This document shows positions 40,681 through 52,220 of a stretch of DNA of 64,000 bases, piece by piece. A program made the translations under genes and the position numbers. The notes under the pieces were generated by a model that worked only from the letters and a program-made list of their open reading frames with translations, made no database searches and was not told where the DNA came from. Origin of the DNA: Piliocolobus tephrosceles (taxonomy: Eukaryota; Chordata; Mammalia; Primates; Cercopithecidae); assembly GCF_002776525.5 (NCBI RefSeq), contig NC_045443.1, positions 50,818,303 through 50,882,302 on the forward strand. Direction: 5' to 3'. Positions within the stretch are counted from its first letter, which is position 1; every line of letters begins with the position of its first letter.

Positions 40681-41469
40681 GAGACTGCAGCCTGAGTTGG
40701 GGCTGGGGTGGGGGGAGATGGGGGCCAGAGATCCGCGCCCCCCACGCCGCTCTGCCCTTCACGCCCAATCCTCACCCTCCCTGGGACGCAGATCGGGGGT
40801 GAGAGGCTGGACACAGACGTAGTGCCTCAGCTTCCTTCTGCGGCTCCTCCTGTCCCTGAAGTGTGGGAGCAGGGGGTCCTGCCCAAATGGTGCTTGGAGA
40901 TCTGAGCACGGTGGGGTTGCGGGAGGGGTTACACCCCTTCCTTTCTCCCGCTCTTCACTTCCTGACCTACAATGAGAGCTCTTCAGGGTTATCCACGTAG
41001 GAGTAAATTCAGGAATTCCTGGCTGAGTGCCTGGGGCTGGAGACATCGGTGTAGGAGAGGGCAAGAGGGAGGAGACCCCAAATTCTTGGGTTTGGAAAAC
41101 TGGGTTGGCAGGAAGTTGGGGGCCTGGACATTTGGTTTCTGTCTCTGCGATCCCCTAAAGGGCCCTTTGACCTTGCTCCAGGATAAGTTGGAGCCTCCAG
41201 TCTCCACCCTGATTCCGCAGCTCCTGCTCCCTCCTAATTCCCTAAATCCTTGACTCTTTCTACACAGTCATTTACAACCAGACCCTTCAGTATTCCAAGG
41301 AACTAATTTACACCCTCCATGGAAATAATGGAGATCAAAATAGTTACTGCCAAGGAATGAGCTTGGAGACAGTTGGCTATGGGTAAAACACTGCCTCCAG
41401 ATGCCGGAGGATTGTTGGAGTCACCTGTCCTCATCTCTGTCGTCGTTGTCTTCTTCTTCTTTCTCCTTC
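40681..41469. other. Intergenic unique DNA
   Basis: GC-rich to 40950, then mixed. No exon recognised. Confidence 0.4.
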
Positions 41470-41784
41470 CTTTTTTATTTTGAGACGGAGTCTCCCTCTG
41501 TTGCCCAGGCTGGAATGCAGTGGTGCAATCTCGGCTCACTGCAACCTCCGTCTCCCAGGTTCAAATGATTCTCCTGCCTCAGCCCCCAGAGTAGCTGGGA
41601 TTACAGGTGCATGGCACCATGCCTGGCTAATTTGTGTGTGTGTGTGTGTGTGTGTGTATTTTTAGTAGAGACGGGGTTTCACCATATTGACCAGACCGGT
41701 CTCGAACTCCTGACCTCAAGTGATCCACCCGCTTTGGCCTCCCAAAGTGCTGGGATTACAGGTGTGAGCCACCGCACCTGGCCT
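41470..41784 (-). mobile_element. Alu SINE, antisense, with (TG)n expansion
   Basis: 'CTCATCTCTGTC' flanks both sides. (TG)13 at about 41633-41658. Right border of the Alu-free block. Confidence 0.92.
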
Positions 41785-42006
41785 CATCTCTGTCTTCTGA
41801 TAAGACACTAACATATAGAAACAGTCACTCCAGGTTGGGCACAGCCTGCCTGCATACCCTATTGCCCCCTATTTGAGTGGGGGTTGGTTGGCATATAGGC
41901 TAGGTTAAAGGGTGATGGGGAAGAGGAGATAGAAGTAAAGGTGGTGAAGTGGAAGTGGTAGCTAGGAAGACATTAATAATGATAATAACAAATAGTGGAT
42001 TCCCTT

Positions 42007-42155
42007 TATTTTATTTTGAGATAGAGTCTCTCTCTGTTGCCCAGGCTGGATCAGGGCTCACTGCAGCCTTGACCTCCCAGGCTCAAGCAATCCTCCTGCC
42101 TCAGCCCCCCGAGCAGGGGCATCCACAGGTGCATGCCACCACACCTGACTAATTG
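42007..42155 (-). mobile_element. Alu fragment, antisense
   Basis: T-rich head to 'CACACCTGACTAATTG'. Right monomer only, with a deletion after 'CCCAGGCTGG'. Confidence 0.8.
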
Positions 42156-42320
42156 TGCTTTCTCATGGATGCCTCACAACAACCTGAGAGGTAGGTTTCA
42201 TGTCCTCCATTTCACAGAATAAGAAACCAAAGCTCAGGTTGGGAGATACCCAAGGACATTTAGGTGGTAAACAGAAGAATCAAGATCTGGACCTGGACTG
42301 TCTTCATCACCTGAAGCTAC
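42156..42320 (-). repeat. MIR SINE, antisense
   Basis: 'GATGCCTCACAACAACCTGAGAGG', 'CCATTTCACAGAATAAG'. Confidence 0.75.
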
Positions 42321-42689
42321 CTGAGAAGGAGTTCAGGGTCTCTAAAGTAGAAGCCAGAATGACTGATAGCTCCATATACTTCATCTGGGTTGATAAGAAA
42401 GTGAGGAAGTCTGTCTGATAAGAGCTTAAGAATTCGGAGAAAAATTTTACTAGAAATATTTATCTTGTGGTGATTTGGTCTAGGTAGTCGGGTAGTTACT
42501 ACCATTGCTGGGATCTGCCTCTCTCTAATCACTTAGTGAACATTTATTAAGCATCTACTATGTGTCTTCTTTTGATTGACCCCACCCTCCCTTTTCTCCA
42601 CTTCTCCTCCAGAGATGGGTAACTAATAGAACTCTCAGGTCCTGGGCAGGGGTAGAGGCCCAGGAGAAAAGGGAGGCATGGAGGTGAGA

Positions 42690-42835
42690 GGCCCCGTATA
42701 GCCTGCACAGTGCCCAGAGGCGGCTGCAGCCGCGGCTCCAGATTTATAGCTGCCCCGGTACTGATGCAATAAAAGCAAACGATCCTTTTCTGTACTAATT
42801 TCTGTGTAATTAGATATCTCCTGGCATGGAAAGTG
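42690..42835. promoter_or_regulatory. Candidate conserved non-coding element
   Basis: Contains the palindrome GCGGCTGCAGCCGC (42720-42733), 'GATTTATAGC', posterior HOX/CDX-type GCAATAAAA (42767-42775), 'ACTAATTT' and 'GTAATTAGAT'. Repeat-free. Confidence 0.45.
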
Positions 42836-43592
42836 GGGAGTGGGGGTGGCCAGGAGGGGAGGGTGCCAAGGACTCTTCACAGAGTCCTCCTTGGGAAGAG
42901 GGACTGCTGGACACACATGGCTTCAGGTGGGGCTGGTTGGACACATGGATCTGAATGCACTGTGATGCATACAGGAAAGCAAGGAGGTGGAGGAGTCTTG
43001 ATATGTCAACACACTTGTGCGCAGGGTGGGGACAGACAAACCTGGGATCCTGCACAAAGATCCTGGAGCCAGAAGGACTAATTCGTGGGTAGTCTGTACA
43101 CACGGAAGACATTGAAATCCTCAGAGGAGCTGCATACAGATTTCCCTGTACTAAGCTAGATACCAAGACCCCAGACCCCTGTTCAGAGAGGCTTGAACAG
43201 CAGAGAATTCCTTCAGATTCATCCACATTTACATCCACAGATATAAAACAATATATACATACACTTGCAGGAATACACATAAATATATACACTTACTTGC
43301 ATGAAAGCACATACACACCTCTCTTAATCAAATGCAAAAATTACAATGTCTAAACTTAATAGGCACTCAGCAAATGTTTGTTCCCTCTTCCCATCCTCAT
43401 TGCCTGCCCACCTCCTATAGGCAGGAAACTAAAGGATAATAAAAGCTCTTTCCTTAAGTAAGGTTTTCTTTAAAATACTTGAAGATGGATCCTATGAAGC
43501 CAAGAGAAAGATGAATCAGAAGAAATCAAGAAAAACGTGGGGATGGTTAGAGGGGGAATGATTCTGGACTCTTTCCTCTCTTTTGGGAGAAC
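42836..43592. other. Intergenic unique DNA
   Basis: Nothing recognised. Confidence 0.4.
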
Positions 43593-43607
43593 AAAATCTC
43601 ACAGAGG

Positions 43608-43896
43608 GGCCGGGCGTGGTGGCTCAAGCCTGTAATCCCAGCACTTTGGGAGGCCAAGACGGGTGGATCACGAGGTCAGGAGATCGAGACCATCCTGGCT
43701 AACACGGTGAAACCCCGTCTCTACTAAAAATACAAAAAACTAGCCGGGCGAGGTGGCAGGCGCCTGTAGTCCCAGCTACTTGGGAGGCTGAGGCAGGAGA
43801 ATGGCGTGAACCCAGGAGGTGGAGCTTGCAGTGAGCTGAGATCCGGCCACTGCACCCCAGCCTGGGCGACAGAGCAAGACTTCGTCTCAAAAAAAA
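43608..43896 (+). mobile_element. Young AluY (YR-type)
   Basis: Perfect 15-bp duplication AAAATCTCACAGAGG (43593-43607, 43897-43911). Near-consensus body. A recent insertion that could be polymorphic. Confidence 0.95.
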
Positions 43897-43911
43897 AAAA
43901 TCTCACAGAGG

Positions 43912-44240
43912 AAAAGAACACTATTGTTATTATTACTACTCCCTTACCCCGACCTCATGGTGACAAACAATTACTATGGGTATGGCAGTAATGCCGTTTG
44001 GAGCGACACTTCTACTGAGCTAAGTATTCATCATACACTTGAGAGTGTTTGCGGAGGAAGCTCAGAGGGCCTCTTATGCAATCTCCCTCTGCAGCCTGAA
44101 TCTCTTTCACAGTAAGCCTGCTGGGGAGCCAGCCAGTTTCTGCTTCAGTACTCCTGCTAAAATGGAACTCTTAATAAGCAGTCTGCCCCTATCAATGGAC
44201 AGCTGCAGGGATTAGAATATTCTTTGGTGCAACTGAAATC
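43912..44240. other. Intergenic unique DNA
   Basis: Nothing recognised. Confidence 0.4.
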
Positions 44241-44705
44241 TGTTTTCTTTTTAATTTCAGAATATACTATTTCTAACTACCTGTCATATCTCCTTGAGTT
44301 ATTCTAATGTTTTAATACCAGTTCAATTTAAGCATTAATTGTCCCTCTACAATAGCAATAACAATTAGATACTCATTGGAAAATCAGGAGATTTTGATCT
44401 CCACAGATGACTGTCATGTACTTATCTTAAACCCGTGTTCTAATGGGTAATTCATGATTAACCTGAGTAATGAAAATGTATCACGATAAAGAAAGATTTG
44501 TCATGCCTTGTTATCACTTCGTAAGGCCACCTTTCTAGATACCTGCCATAACATCAGGATATTTCCATCCCAATAAAACATGATCATGATGTGCTTGGCT
44601 AATAAAAAGGAAAAAAGCTGTGTATTAAAAATATGTTTAAAATGATTTGCATGAGTGATGTAAATATAAACCACCACCATCATCATTGTCAACATTATCC
44701 CCAGT
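44241..44705. promoter_or_regulatory. AT-rich candidate conserved element
   Basis: Repeat-free, AT-rich, with 'AGCATTAATTG', 'TAATTCATGATTAACC', 'CCAATAAAACATGATCATGATG' and 'CTAATAAAAAGG'. No coding signal. Confidence 0.35.
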
Positions 44706-44774
44706 TTATTTGCCTTTTGAAATCCCTGCCCGACCTTGAGGGTGGGAGGTCGATAAAGGAAGAGGGAGGCAGAA

Positions 44775-44992
44775 AATTAGCATCTATTAAATGCTTATTA
44801 TTTCTAGGCACTGTGCTAGACACTCACAGTAACCCTCTAAGATAGGTATTGCTGTAATGATCTTACAGGTGAGGAAATTGGGCTCAAAGAAGTTCAGGAA
44901 CTTGCTCTAGGTCATACAGTTAGTGATCATGGGATCAAGATTTCAACCTAGGTAAGTGTGATTCCAAAGTCTGCACTCTTTCCCCTACATGT
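44775..44992 (-). repeat. MIR SINE, antisense
   Basis: 'AATGCTTATTATTTCTAGGCACTGTGC', 'CAGGTGAGGAAATTGGGCTC' and 'GGTCATACAGTTAG' in reverse MIR order. One of the better preserved copies. Confidence 0.85.
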
Positions 44993-46613
44993 GGACTGGT
45001 TACATTTACTTTGACCTCAGCAGTGCCTCACTGAGTGGATCTATGCTGCTACTGATGTGACACTGGTGACATGCTGGGCTCAATGATCCTTCCTAGACAC
45101 TCGGAGTCCCACAGGGGAGCCAGAAGTTCTGAGCCTGACCTTTGGGGCTTTTGTGTTCAGTCACATTACTGCCTTCACCCAGGAGTGTCCACGTATAATC
45201 GTGGGCACCGTCACTGTTGTATGCAGTGTCACATCCAACACTCATTTGGACTCACACAGGCTGCACCTTCCCATCTCCCAGGCGGTGGTGTGTGCAGCCA
45301 GCAGGGGTCACCGGCACACCAGGAATTACCACTTTCTGGGTTTGTCTCCTGGACCAACAGGATGGAAACGTTCCTCCTCCTGTGTTCTTCTAAAATCTTA
45401 CATTAATCCCTCACCTTAATCCCTCGCCTTCCCCAACTTTCCCTCCTATCTCCCCAGACCCAGTAGGTTTCTTATAACAAGCTGGGTAGTAGTAGACCAG
45501 TTAGTAACACCCTAAGCTGCTGAACCCCAACCCAGACCAGAGATCAGGGATTCTGGCAGTCAGTTCTGCTTTAGGAATGGCCAGGCAGCTGATAAGAAGC
45601 CTGGATCACCCAAGCTTCTGGATCAGCCTTGACTGGGGAGGACTCTCCCTCTTCTCAGTCCTTCCCCAAACCCATCTCAGCATCTGCCACTGTACCCGTT
45701 TTGACCATTCTTTCCTGTCTCAACATCCATGTAAGCATCAGTCTCAGGCATCCTCAGACCGTCAAGGCCGTTTAGCTCCCTCATCTTGGGAGGGCCTAAA
45801 AATGCAGGAGGAGGCAAATCTCTAGTGATCTGTGGCCAGGGGTCTTGGATGAGAAATCGTGGTTTGGGTAATACAGGGGAGGGACCCAGGTACCCTGCCT
45901 CACAACGGTAAGTGGGGGCCAGGTGTCTGCTATCTGTAGGAAAGGAGTCCAGACACCATCTGTGAAGGTAGCTGTGTCTGCCTTTTGGGAGGGACATCTT
46001 TTCTGCACCAAGTCCCTCCCCTGCTATAGCAACAGTGCCTCAGCTTTTCCATCCCCCATCTCTCTGTTGACCCCCTCCCCTCAATTCCTGGAGCCCACTG
46101 ATTGGCGGCTGCCTGCTGCAGGGCCAGCTAGGTTTATGACTTTGCGGCAGCTGGGGAGAAAACGAGGCCAGAGACAGAAAAATGGAAACCTATCAAGAAA
46201 TCAAGGATGGTGAGAGTAAGAGAGAGTCAGAGATAGAAGCAGAAAGACTCCAAGAAGAATAGAAACAAAAAATCAAAATGATGAGAGGCACAGACTGAAG
46301 TAGAGACAGATACAAAGAAAATTGTAGAGATACTGATAAAAGGTGATGAAAAGGTGTTAGGGATGGGGAGAAGAGGGAGAGAGAAGCACAGGCAAAACCA
46401 TTAGGATAAATCCTGGGAGTAGGGATGTGCATGGCTTTCTAGGGGGACAGGAGTTGCTGGTAGTAGGTAGAGGCTGAGGCAGTCATTAAGGGACTCCCAG
46501 AAATCATTCGGTGGTACAGAAGAGGCTGGAGGATCTTGCAGCCAGTCCCAGTTCTCCCCGTGCCTGTTCCATGTTCATCCATCCACACCCTCCTCCTGGA
46601 GTTGTTTTTGTTG
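44993..46613. other. Intergenic, repeat-poor DNA
   Basis: 1.6 kb without Alu, exon or RNA gene that I can identify. 46190-46330 is purine-rich (AGAG-type). Confidence 0.45.
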
Positions 46614-46900
46614 TTTGTTTTAAGACAGAGTCTTTCTCTTTTAGGCTAGAGTGCAGTGGCATGATCAGGGCTCACTGCAGCCTCGACCTTCCGGGCTTAA
46701 GTGATCCTCCTGCCTTAGCTTCCTAAGTAGCTGGGACTACAGACGTGCGCCACCACGCCTGGCTAGTTTTTATATTTGTGGTAGAGATGGGGTTGGCCAT
46801 GTCGCCTAGGCTGGTCTCGAACTCCTGACCTCAAGTGACCCACCTGCCTTGGCCTCCCAAAGTGCTGGGATTACAGGTGTAAGCCATCGCACCCTGCCTC
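46614..46900 (-). mobile_element. Alu SINE, antisense
   Basis: 'CCCTCCTGGAGTT' / 'CCCTCCTAGAGTT' flank it. Confidence 0.9.
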
Positions 46901-47149
46901 CCTCCTAGAGTTTTAAGGCTATTGCAGGAATGTCCTCCTTAAGGATGACCCATGACCTAGTATGGAAGGATCTCGTTCCATGTTCCATGAAATGCATGAG
47001 AAAACTGAGGTCTGAGATTTGGGAGGAATTTTAATATTAGAGCTACCCTTTTTTGAGCATGAATTAACTTGCAAGGTTGTTAGTTCTCTGTCACGGCATC
47101 TCATTTGGCACATATCGCTTTTACTTTTAATACGGTTATTTCTCTGTAC

Positions 47150-47250
47150 GTCTTTTTGCTAATATATAAGCTCCTTAACAGCAAGAACTGTGTCAGCCTT
47201 CTTTGTGGATCCCACAGTGCCTTGTTCTTGTTTATTGAGTGAACCAATGA
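47150..47250 (+). repeat. L2 LINE 3' end
   Basis: 'AAGCTCCTTAACAGCAAGAACTGTG' and 'TTTATTGAGTGAACCAATGAATGG'. Confidence 0.55.
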
Positions 47251-47464
47251 ATGGCCCCTGGAGATGTTTAAGCAGAGGTTGGATGACTACCAATGAGAGA
47301 TGTGGTCCAGGGAATTTCTGCACTGAATGAGTAACTAGAAATATGTGTCTAAGAGCTCTTTTGGTTTTGAGGTTCTGTAAGTCCATACATACGAACCGAA
47401 CCTTCCTGGTTCTTTCCCTACTTCTCCAAATATGCAGAGGTAAGAGGAAAAGTGGGAAACTCAA

Positions 47465-47550
47465 GATTACAAAGTACCTACTGTGTGCCAGGCTCTGTAC
47501 AAGGCATTTTACACATCTGATCTCATTCAATCTTCTCAAAAACAGGCAGG
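47465..47550 (-). repeat. MIR SINE fragment, antisense
   Basis: 'CCTACTGTGTGCCAGGCTCTG' and 'CATCTGATCTCATTCAATC'. Confidence 0.6.
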
Positions 47551-47930
47551 TGTTAGCCACAGTTTGCAAAGACAGCTTAAGATAGATGAAGTTTCTATAG
47601 GGACCTAAAGCCTGGGTGATTTCCATAATACCACGTTTCTTATAATTTGACATATTTACATAGTTTTAGAAAGGAGGAAAGGCAAAGAGGGAGTTGAGAA
47701 ATGAAGGAAACAGGGAGAAGACATGGCTTCTAAATTCAGGGTTGGGAGAGAGATTCTAGACTCCAAGCCAGGAAAAAAAAAATCTACTTTTGTAAGTTAG
47801 AATAGGACTTCTCTGCTCTCACGTGAGTATGAACAGAATTGGGGAAAGAAAAAGCGCGAAGGACCACCACAGAGGAATCCTGAAGACAGGGTATTGAGGA
47901 CTGCAATCTTTTTTTAAAAATTCCAGTTTA
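47551..47930. other. Intergenic unique DNA
   Basis: Nothing recognised. Confidence 0.4.
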
Positions 47931-47934
47931 AAAA

Positions 47935-48062
47935 AAAAAAAAATAGAGATGGGGGTCTCACTATGTTGTCCAGGCTGATCTCAAACTTCTAGCCTCAAGC
48001 AATCCTCCCTCCTCAGACTCCCAAAATGCTGGGATTACTGGTGTGAGCCACTGTGCCTGACC
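47935..48062 (-). mobile_element. Alu left-monomer fragment
   Basis: 'ATAGAGATGGGGGTCTCACTATG' to 'TGTGCCTGACC'. Confidence 0.75.
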
Positions 48063-48257
48063 TTGAGGACTGAAATCTTTGGTCCTGGGTTATGGGATTG
48101 GCAGTATGGGGTAGAGAGGTGCAACAAAAACGCAATCTTGGGGATTTCAGGCATTTGTTTTCCAGCTAGGAAGGATATTGTGAGTTTGAGGTGATTAAAG
48201 AACATTCGGGAGTCTGGGCACGTCCAGGCTGTGGAGGTCCTATTCTGTGGCAGGGCT

Positions 48258-48910
48258 TAGACCAGTGCTATGCAGCAGAAATGTAACATGAATCAAACAC
48301 ATAATTTAAAATTTTCTAGTAGCCACATTGAAAAAAAAAAAAAAAGGTGAAAAGAACCGGGTGAGGTTGGGCGCGGTGGCTCACGCCTGTAATCCCAGCA
48401 TTTTGGGAGGCCAAAGCGGGTGGATCACGAGGTCAGGAGTTTGAGACCAGCCTGGCCAAGATGGTGAAACCCCCGTCTCTACTAAAAATACAAAAAAATC
48501 AGCCAGGTGTGATGGCAGGCACCTGTAATCATTCCAGCTACTTGGGAGGCTGAGGCAGGAGAATTGCTTGAACCCAGGAGGCGGAGGTTGCAGTGAGCCA
48601 AGATCCCGCCACTGCGCTCCAGCCTGGGTGATAGAGCAAGACTCTGTCTCAACAAAAAAGAAAAAAAAAAAAAAAGAACCAGGTAAAATTAAATGCTAAC
48701 ATTTATTTAAGCCATATATCCAAAATGTTATCATTTCAATCTGCAATCAACATACACTTACTAAGCTATTTTAAATTTTGTTGATTCTAATTCCTTGATA
48801 TCTGTTACATACTTTACATTTATATAATCTCAATTTGGATTAGCCACATTTCAAGGGTGACTGGTGCAGCTGGCAGCTGCCCTAGTGGACAGCACAGGCT
48901 TTGGCTTTAC
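48258..48910 (-). mobile_element. hAT transposon related to MER3, split by an Alu
   Basis: 48258-48366 ('GTGCTATGCAGCAGAAATGTAAC', 'TTTTCTAGTAGCCACATTG') and 48678-48910 ('CAATTTGGATTAGCCACATTTCAAGGGTGAC') read as one old Charlie-type element. Family from memory. Confidence 0.6.
48367..48677 (+). mobile_element. Alu SINE
   Basis: Sense dimer. 'AAAAGAACCGGGTGA' / 'AAAAGAACCAGGTAA' flank it. Confidence 0.92.
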
Positions 48911-49018
48911 ATTACTTCAGAGTGTGCCTCACATCTGGCTAGCCAGAGGCAACAAGACCTTTGATGGGGCAGTTCCAGACATCTCGGTTCCTACCCTTCA
49001 TTTTTCAGAAGCCCTTGT

Positions 49019-49316
49019 GGCTTTTTTTCTTTTTTGGTATAGTCTCACTCTGTTGCCCAGGCTGGAGTGCAATGGCACAATCTAGGCTCACTGCAACCTC
49101 TGCCTCCTGGGTTCAAGTGATTCTCTTGTCTCAGCCTCCCAAGTAGCTGGGATTACAGGCGCCCACCACCACACCCGGCTAATTGTTGTATTTTTAGTAA
49201 AGACAGGGTTTCACCATGTTGGCCAGGTGGGTCTCAACCTCCTGACCTCAAGTGATTTGCCCGCCTCAGCCTCCCAAAGTGCTGAGATTACAGATGTGAG
49301 TCACTGCACCTGGCCT
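49019..49316 (-). mobile_element. Alu SINE, antisense
   Basis: Together with the next monomer it is bracketed by GAAGCCCTTGTG (49007-49018 and 49446-49457). Confidence 0.9.
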
Positions 49317-49445
49317 TGTTTTTTAAAATAGAGATGATGTCTCACTTGGTTGCCCAGGTTGGTCTCAAACTCCTGGGCTCAAGTGATCCTCCCACCTCGG
49401 CCTCCTAAAGTGCTGGGATTACAAGCATGAGGCAATGCACCAGTC
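49317..49445 (-). mobile_element. Alu left-monomer fragment
   Basis: 'TAGAGATGATGTCTCACTTGG' to 'CAATGCACCAGTC'. Shares the outer duplication with the preceding Alu. Confidence 0.75.
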
Positions 49446-49826
49446 TGAAGCCCTTGTGTTTATGTGAATCTGAAGACAAACTCCTAATTCCCACAGATCA
49501 GAAGAACTGTGTCTCTATTGCAGGTTCTGTGAAGTCCAGTTATGCAGTAATTTCCATCTCCAACATTCTTCTCTAGCTCCTCTTGCTGAGCCACCAATGG
49601 CTGCTAATCCAGTACTTTCCAGGAATTATTTCCCAGGCCTCCCTGCTGCACCTACCATTACTGGCTTCTCTCGTTGGCTCATTTCTCCTGAGTTTCTTCC
49701 TACCCCTCTGACTGATCCCTCTGTCTTCTCCATAACTCTGCATTCTCCATACCTCCATTCCATGCTGTTCTCCTGGGTTCTGCCCTTGGCCCTCTTACCT
49801 TCTCTCTATATATGCAGGGAGACCTT

Positions 49827-50135
49827 TCTTTCTTTTTTTTTTTTTTCTTTCTTTTTTTTAGACAGAGTCTAGATCTGTTGCCAGGCTGGAGTGCAGTGGC
49901 TCGATCTCAGCTCACTGCAACCTCTGCCTCCCGGGTTCAAGCAATTCTCCTGCCTCAGCCTCCCGAGTAGCTGGGACTACAGGCACGCACCACCATACCC
50001 AGCTATTTTCATATTTTTAGTAGAGACAGGGTTTCAACATGTTGGCCAGGATGGTCTCGATCTCTTAACCTCATGATCCACCCGCCTTGGCCTCCCAAAG
50101 TGTTAGGATTACAGGCATGAGCCATGGCTCCCGGC
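49827..50135 (-). mobile_element. Alu SINE, antisense
   Basis: T/C-rich head, ends 'CATGGCTCCCGGCC'. 'AGACCTTTC' / 'AGACTTTTC' flank it. Confidence 0.9.
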
Positions 50136-50347
50136 CAGACTTTTCTTTACTCTCATCACCTTTGCTTTCAGGAACCTTAAATCTCTATCTCCAACTTCAC
50201 ACTCTCTTCATCTCTTGACTCAAATATCTATCCAACTGCCCATTGGACCTCTCTCTCCTTGGGAAGATCCCAAAGACATTGAGAATTCCACAAACCAAAA
50301 TTGTCCCGGTCATCTCCCCCCTCAAATGTATTTCTCCATTTGTATTG

Positions 50348-50935
50348 CAGTTGCTACTCAGTATCCCTGAGGATACCAAAATTTGCAGATGCTCAAGTTC
50401 CTTGTATAAAATGGTATATTTGCATATAACCTACCATATCGTCCCATATATTCAAAATTATCTCGATTACTTATAATACTGAATACAATGTAAATGCTAT
50501 GTAAACAGTTGTTATACTGTATTATTTTATTATTTTTAATTTTTTTTTTTTGAGAGAGAACTTTGCTCTCATCGCCCAGGCTACAGTGCAATGGAGCGAT
50601 CTCAGCTCACTGCAATCTCTGCCTCCTGGGTTCAAGCGATTCTCCTGCCTCAGCCTCCCGAGTAGCTGGGATTACAGGCATGCACCACCACGCCCAACTA
50701 ATTTTTGTATTTTTAGTAGAGATGGGATTTCATCATGCTGGCTAGGCTGGTCTCAAACTTCTGACCTCAGGTGATCTGCCCACCTTGGCCTTGCAAAATG
50801 TTGGGATTACAGGCATGAGCCGCTGTGCCCGGCCAGTTGTTGTACTGTTATTTTGTGATTTTTTTCCCAGATATTTTTGATCCATGGTTGGTTGAATCCG
50901 CAGATGCAGAACCCACAGATACGGAGGACCAACTG
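50348..50935 (-). mobile_element. MER2 (Tigger-type mariner DNA transposon), split by an Alu
   Basis: 'CAGTTGCTACTCAGTATCCC', 'GATGCTCAAGTTCCTTG', 'GTTGGTTGAATCCGCAGATG' and the 3' end 'ACGGAGGACCAACTG'. Ends are inverted CAGT/ACTG next to TA. Confidence 0.85.
50539..50834 (-). mobile_element. Alu SINE, antisense, inside MER2
   Basis: AGTTGTTATACTGT / AGTTGTTGTACTGT flank it at 50508 and 50835. Confidence 0.92.
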
Positions 50936-51210
50936 TATTTATTTAGTGAATGGCATCATGAGTTATCTGGTCATTGAAACCAGAAACTTGGGATAAACTT
51001 GACTCCTTCTGCTCACTTCCCATATCAAGTTTTCACCAAGTTTCATTAATTCGGCCTCCTAAATAATTCTGCTTCTTTTCCCCTTGACACTAAGTTTGAT
51101 GCTCACCATTTTTACCCAGATTATTACAAGATTCCTAACTGGTTTATCTGGACTTTCATGATCTGGCAATAGCGTATAATCTCCATGAGGGCTGAAATTC
51201 CTGTTTTGTT

Positions 51211-51361
51211 TTTGTTTTTTTGGGGACAGGGTCTTTCTCTGTCACCCAAGGCTGTAGGGTGCTATCATAGCTCATTGTACCCTTGAACTCCTGGACTCAA
51301 GCCATCCTCCCACCTCAGCCTCCTGAGTAGCTGGGACTATAGGTACTTGTCACCATGCCAG
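51211..51361 (-). mobile_element. Alu right-monomer fragment, antisense
   Basis: 'TTTTTTTGGGGACAGGGTC' to 'CACCATGCCAGG'. The rest (52020-52115) was displaced by two later Alus. Confidence 0.8.
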
Positions 51362-51389
51362 GTTTAGTTAAAAAAAAATTTCTTTTTTT

Positions 51390-51684
51390 GGCCGGGTGCT
51401 GTGGCTCAAGCCTGTAATCCCAGCACTTTGGGAGGCCGAGGCGGGCGGATCACGAGGTCAGGAGATCGAGACCATCCTGGCTAACACGGTGAAACCCCGT
51501 CTCTACTAAAAAATACAAAAAAACTAGCCAGGCGAGGTGGCTGGCGCCTGTAGTCCCAGCTACTCGGGAGGCTGAGGCAGGAGAATGGCGTAAACCCGGG
51601 AGGCGGAGCTTGCAGTGAGCTGAGATCCGGCCACCGCACTCCAGCCTGGGCGACGGAGCAAGACTCCGGTCTCAAAAAAAAAAA
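51390..51684 (+). mobile_element. Young AluY (YR-type)
   Basis: Starts GGCCGGGTGCTGTGG. Shares the 'ACTAGCCAGGCGAGG' and 'GATCCGGCC' variant. Confidence 0.92.
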
Positions 51685-51697
51685 AATTTTTTTTTTG

Positions 51698-51974
51698 GGC
51701 AGGCGCAGTGGCTCACCCCTGTAAGCCCAGCACTTTGGGAGGGTGAGCAGGGCGGATCGCGAGGTCAGGAGGTCAAGCGCAGCCTGACTAACGTGGTGAA
51801 AACCCGTCTCTACTAAAAATACAAAAATTAGCCAGGCATGGGGGCTCGCGCCTGTAATCCCAGCTACTGGGGAGGCTGAGGCAGGAGAATCGCCTGAACC
51901 CAAAAACGGAGGTTACAGTGAGTTGAGATTGCACCATTGTGCTCCAGCCTGGGCGACAGAGTGAGACTCTGTCT

Positions 51975-52016
<42 letters not shown>
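51698..52016 (+). mobile_element. Alu SINE with about 40-base A tail
   Basis: Sense dimer next to the young AluY, separated by a T-run. Confidence 0.9.
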
Positions 52017-52019
<3 letters not shown>

Positions 52020-52115
52020 TTTAGAGAAGGGATCTTGCTATGTTGCCCAGACTGGTCTTGAACTTGTGGGCTCAAAGCTGGCCCCCCAAGTTGCTGGGAT
52101 CACAGGCCACTGTAC
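52020..52115 (-). mobile_element. Alu left-monomer remnant, antisense
   Basis: 'TTTAGAGAAGGGATCTTGC' to 'GGCCACTGTACCCC'. Probable continuation of 51211-51361. Confidence 0.75.
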
Positions 52116-52220
52116 CCCAATTCCTATTTCGTTCATGCTGTTTCTCCAATATCTAGAACAGCACCTGACACATAGCGGACACTCAATTAATACTTGTTGA
52201 GTGAATGTATGAATAAATGT

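Larger units (their letters stand above)
49480..52220 (+). repeat. Long L2 LINE, split by MER2 and several Alus
   Basis: Pieces 49480-49826, 50136-50345, 50940-51210 and 52116-52220 follow L2 in order. Landmarks are 'CAAATATCTATCCAACTGCCCATTGG', 'TTGGGATAAACTTGACTCCTTC', 'TATCTAGAACAGCACCTGAC' and 'TACTTGTTGAGTGAATG'. Confidence 0.75.
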
